Assembly: GCA_029891345.1 (NCBI GenBank)
Contig: CM057000.1
Span: 134,505,663-134,569,662 of the forward strand
Reading direction: 5' to 3'
DNA length: 64,000 bases
DNA from: Dryococelus australis
Lineage: Eukaryota > Arthropoda > Insecta > Phasmatodea > Phasmatidae
Under the pieces are notes generated by a model. It was not told where the DNA came from, made no database searches, and saw only the letters and a program-made list of their open reading frames with translations. Both the position numbers and the translations under genes were made by a program. This document shows, in pieces, positions 60,588 to 64,000 of the stretch (the first letter of the stretch is position 1; each line of letters starts with the position of its first letter).

Positions 60588-62817
60588 TATACAACACATA
60601 ATTTTCTGTCACAAAAAAAGGTAATGGTTAACTATGAGCCACTGCAACGTAGGGACGTCACGAACAAAGTTTACTTTGAGTTATGTTTCAATGACGATGA
60701 TAACCTCGCATTGTCGTTACATTAGGGCCAGCAGCATTCTTTTCCGTAAAGTCAGTTGCTGTGCATTTTGTAGATCAAGTAATTATGTTTATGATATAAC
60801 GATTATTTTTTGTAAAGTAGCATTTAGTAACTTGCGTTACGAACTGAACGCTACAATGTACGAAATAAAATATTTAAAATGATATAAACGTTTTCTTTTC
60901 AACACAGCAAGATTTCTTTACCGTAAACTAAACAAGCTCAAATATATACATTTTCCTTTGATACAAAGGAAGGTATACCTGCCATTAAACTAAACTGAAT
61001 AAAGAAAATATTAATTGACAGTAGGTCAAAGTTTCTTCAACTTTGCTTTTGAATTAAAGCAAGATTATGTTACAGTAACAAAATGGCTTCGAAGAAATTT
61101 TGTTTCGTTGCTAAACGGAAAGCTTTCACATCATGTTTTTACACTGTAACAAAACTTGACAACAGAACTCGAATGCAAAAAAGGATATTTTTAGAATTCG
61201 TTTGCTTATCAGTACGGCTACTGGTTTTTCGCGAAACGATTTACGCCGCATTGTACTTTAATATTCTACTTGCAAACTCGAAACTTTCTTTTGCTTTCTG
61301 TCCGCGTGCCGTCATGAGAAAATATTCTTTTTAACTGATTAAGCCGATCAAAATTAAGTTACTCTACAACTGAACATCGGTGATTTGCGATTTTTTTGGG
61401 GGGTTAAAGGTCAAGGTCAAATGTCAAGGGCTAAGGTAATGGGTCAGGGGTAAAAGGTCAACGACTTCCAACATGGCGGTCGGGTGACGTCACAACATGG
61501 TGGTCCCCTGGCTCCGGCCATCGATTCCCTTGGCCGTGAAACCCCATTTCCCTACTACTGGCGACAAGTTTGAAATCATGTAGTGACGAAATTTGAGTGT
61601 AACTCGCGTGTTTGGGAGTAAGCCATTGATGGGATATTTTCACAATAAAAACTCGCTTCTGTCAGTTATTTCCGATGAAAGCAGTTCACAACTCAATTAC
61701 ATTCCGTAAGATGAGATAGGCGTACAACGATAAGGCAATATGAACACACAGACTTGATTTTTTTATCGACACCCGTCAATTCCCTTTCGTCGTGTTTCTT
61801 AAATTTACATATTTTCCTCTGAAAATTATCGATTTGGTAGTCAAGAAGTAGTGCCAGATTTACGTATGGCGCACCGTACATATATTATAAAAAAAAAACA
61901 TTTCAACAGGAATCGACTCCACCGACTTTTGTCAGGAAGTGTTTACTTCTCACTAGTCGGAATGCCACATTTTTTCTTAATAAAACGCAATCTACTAGCT
62001 TGTTAAGGTCCTTTCATAAGATAAAACATTTATTGAATTCAATTACCTGAATCCAATTTATTGAACCCAAAAATCACTTTATGTGCCTTTCAATAAATTG
62101 CATGTCTCCACATGAAAATTTATCACAATCTTTTCAACGGAAACAGTAAAAGAAATACCAAAAGTAAATGTTTAGAAGTATCTGCGACTTATGCACGACA
62201 AGAAAATAATTGGCTAAACCGCAATACATTCTCCTCGTGTTATTTACAAATCGGGTTTAAAAAATACGCGTCCTTATTTTGTATCAACTTCATAATATAT
62301 GCACACAACTCTATTATTATCAGATTACTTCCATTAATATTGTCAGAAAATCTGTGATCGAAGATTGATAAGTTTGATTCAAGAAAATTTCTAACATGTT
62401 TAAAATGAAAATTTTGAAAGAAAACAAGTAATTCAAGAAATTGAAAGAGAAAATTGTCGTTATCGTGACATTTTATGACGTCATAGATCATATATTGAAT
62501 TTAATTTAATAATAACTGAAGGTAATTTGAAAATATATATATATATATATTTAGTGTGAAAGTGCCTTTCTGCTATTTAAATGCACGTGTTTAGCATGTT
62601 GATTTAAAAGTGTTTAGCATGGATTTTAGTAGCTGTGGGTATAAAACTAGTCGTGATGTTGTTTTAGGGAATACTTTTCGAGTTTTTGACAGTTAGATTA
62701 GTATAAAGAGTCGAAATATAGTTTTCCGTAGCTACCGCCTACCTGATGTAAAGAATTCGTCTCATGAACTGTGTCACGTGGCTATAACAATATAAAATAT
62801 TAACAGTTCTAGAATGT
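60588..62817. other. Intergenic AT-rich stretch
   Basis: Besides the GGTCA array at 61405 and an (AT)n run at 62535, no gene or recognised repeat. Confidence 0.4.
61405..61560 (+). repeat. AGGTCA-type array followed by ACATGGCGG
   Basis: AAAGGTCAAGGTCAAATGTCAAG, AATGGGTCAGG and AAAAGGTCAACGAC come before CCAACATGGCGGTCGG and CAACATGGTGGTCCCC. It shares layout with the - strand of 25700-25830. No function can be assigned. Confidence 0.45.
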
Positions 62818-62962
62818 GAGCTAGTGAAGAGATTGAGGTCTTGAGAGCCGATCAGGATGAAGCGAGGTGGGTATGCAGCAGCGCCTGAATGAAAGGGTAG
62901 GGGGAAACGGGAGATCCCGAGAAAACCCGCCGACCAGCAGCATCGTCCAGCACTATTCTCCA
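62818..62962 (-). mobile_element. SINE fragment lacking the tRNA-like head
   Basis: The - strand reads GTGCTGGACGATGCTGCTGG, CGGGTTTTCTCGGGATCTCC, then CATTCAGGCGCTGCTGCAT and ATCGGCTCTCAAGACCTCAA, which is the family body and 3' end. The B box and head are missing: the similarity stops at about 62962, where unrelated sequence begins. Confidence 0.7.
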
Positions 62963-63584
62963 CAATATGTATTTGCGTCAAAATATAGAGCATACTTAAA
63001 TATAACATGCTATTTTCTACAGAAAAGTTATTATAGTCTCATTGTAAGACAATTCAAATATTGTTATTTTTCTTAAAAATCTCGTCTCCTCAGCTTTCCG
63101 TAACTTCTTGTGGTAATTGCTTGGTTGTCGAACGCAGACTTTGGAAAGGAAAAAGAAAGTATATAATACATTTATAAATAGAGTCGAAAGCACAAAATGT
63201 TTGTTGTGAATACTTAATTAATTTGTTGTCACAGCAGTTCTTCTATGTGCACTATTTTTTTTTGCAGTAGCTACAAAAACTTTACAAAATATTTTTCTGC
63301 GTGTAGTTAAAATCCATTGCAAACTTAGTTCGACAAACACGCAGCGTAAATCCTATTTTCCACCGTTTAAGGAAGCTAAAATCACGGTCATTTGCCAAAC
63401 ATTTATCCTCGTAAATACAATTCTTATGCCGAGGTACGAAATACATATTTACAGAAAGTAGTGACTGTGTCTTGTATAAACAAGTTGCTTCCAAGTTAAT
63501 ATCACGAGCTTCCTTTATGTGGCGCCTAGCTCAAGACAACTGCAAGGCGAAGCGCATAAGTGAAAATTTGTAAATAAATTCACT

Positions 63585-63880
63585 AGCGGCCCACCCCGGA
63601 TTCGCTCGGGTGTGATTTACAAATATTACGTTGTTTAGGTTTTAGCAAATATAGGCTATAAACTAAATGCTTAAGGTAACTAACATAGGATTAATACTGT
63701 GTTGTTCACAAAGTCTTCGTAAGTGAACCAATAAACGACACAAATAGTTACTGTGGGTCATCTTTACAAGATAAACATATGCTGTCACGGACTTTTTTGT
63801 AGACCTTTTAGAGATGTACAATTCTGTAGCACATTAATTTGGTGTATCTCTGATGTAAGAGCCCGAAAAGCGGCTTTTCC
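63585..63880 (+). mobile_element. Widespread insect interspersed repeat (CTAGCGGCCC...TTCGCTCGGGT type)
   Basis: CTAGCGGCCCACCCCGGATTCGCTCGGGT is followed by AT-rich sequence, then GTCACGGACTTTTTTGTAGACC and TACAATTCTGTAGCACATTA. I recall this motif chain from interspersed repeats of many arthropod genomes. I cannot name the family with confidence. The right limit may lie just past 63880. Confidence 0.5.
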
Positions 63881-64000
63881 GACTTTATTAGAAAACGTCG
63901 ACATTTCTCTATTATTCTTTAATTAAATGATAATGTATTATATACTTTAACCTTCCTAGAGAAATTCTCTAAATGATGGTGAAAGCCGCATCAAAATATT

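Noticed and set aside
1-64000. LINE or other reverse transcriptase, CRISPR array, rRNA
   Set aside because: No YxDD-type reverse transcriptase or endonuclease motifs were seen in the longer frames, no regularly spaced repeat-spacer array, and no rRNA-like block.

Overview
The window looks like nuclear DNA from a large, AT-rich, repeat-laden arthropod genome. A polyneopteran insect (cockroach, termite, stick insect or orthopteran) is my best guess, but that is inference. The supporting signs are several full tRNA-derived SINEs with A/B-box heads and target duplications, many small inverted-repeat transposons, GT-AG introns in a transposon gene pair, microsatellites, and no prokaryotic gene organisation. 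I found no intact host gene, rRNA, true tRNA gene or CRISPR array. Nearly all open frames longer than 60 codons look like chance frames.

The clear protein-coding content is one decayed two-gene DNA transposon at about 26.94-32.66 kb. On the + strand it carries a SWIM-type zinc finger joined to a YqaJ/lambda-exonuclease-type nuclease. On the - strand, converging on it, is a transposase with an N-terminal THAP zinc finger, a coiled coil and a DDE (DDE_Tnp_4, IS5/Harbinger-like) catalytic core. Each gene has one recognisable intron and several frame breaks. This two-protein layout matches what I recall of the ISL2EU group, in which a nuclease of phage recombination type travels with a THAP-DDE transposase.

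The rest is mobile-element debris. (1) A tRNA-derived SINE family: near-full copies at 9968, 19386, 38261, 42949 and 51412, and partial copies at 35848 and 62818. (2) A roughly 420-bp MITE, here called family A, with TIRs beginning GGCTGTTCACGGTAAAG, plus a roughly 230-bp relative (A2) with the same termini; there are about fifteen copies or fragments. One A2 copy sits inside a Tc1-like transposase at 58.2 kb, and another is split by an 836-bp LTR-like insertion at 19.8 kb. (3) MITE family B with CCTGCAAAATTCGCG termini (5.3, 8.4-8.9, 10.7 and 55.9 kb). (4) A fold-back element of about 370-400 bp at 4.8 and 50.1 kb. (5) A non-autonomous element with ~135-bp TIRs at 11.97-13.04 kb. (6) A hAT-like MITE at 2.5 kb. 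(7) A Tc1-like transposase remnant at 57.6-58.8 kb. (8) An unclassified repeat, called R, at 3.3, 14.2, 34.5 and 59.7 kb, whose modules appear in permuted order.

By region: 0-9 kb is MITE-rich intergenic DNA; 9-20 kb holds SINEs, the long-TIR element and repeat R; 20.7-25.6 kb is AT-rich and nearly featureless; 27-32.7 kb is the two-gene transposon; 33-47 kb is intergenic with scattered SINE, MITE and repeat-R copies; 47-60 kb is again dense in nested MITEs, Tc1 and SINE; 60-64 kb is AT-rich and ends in a widespread insect-type interspersed repeat. I assigned families by reading motifs, without database searches.
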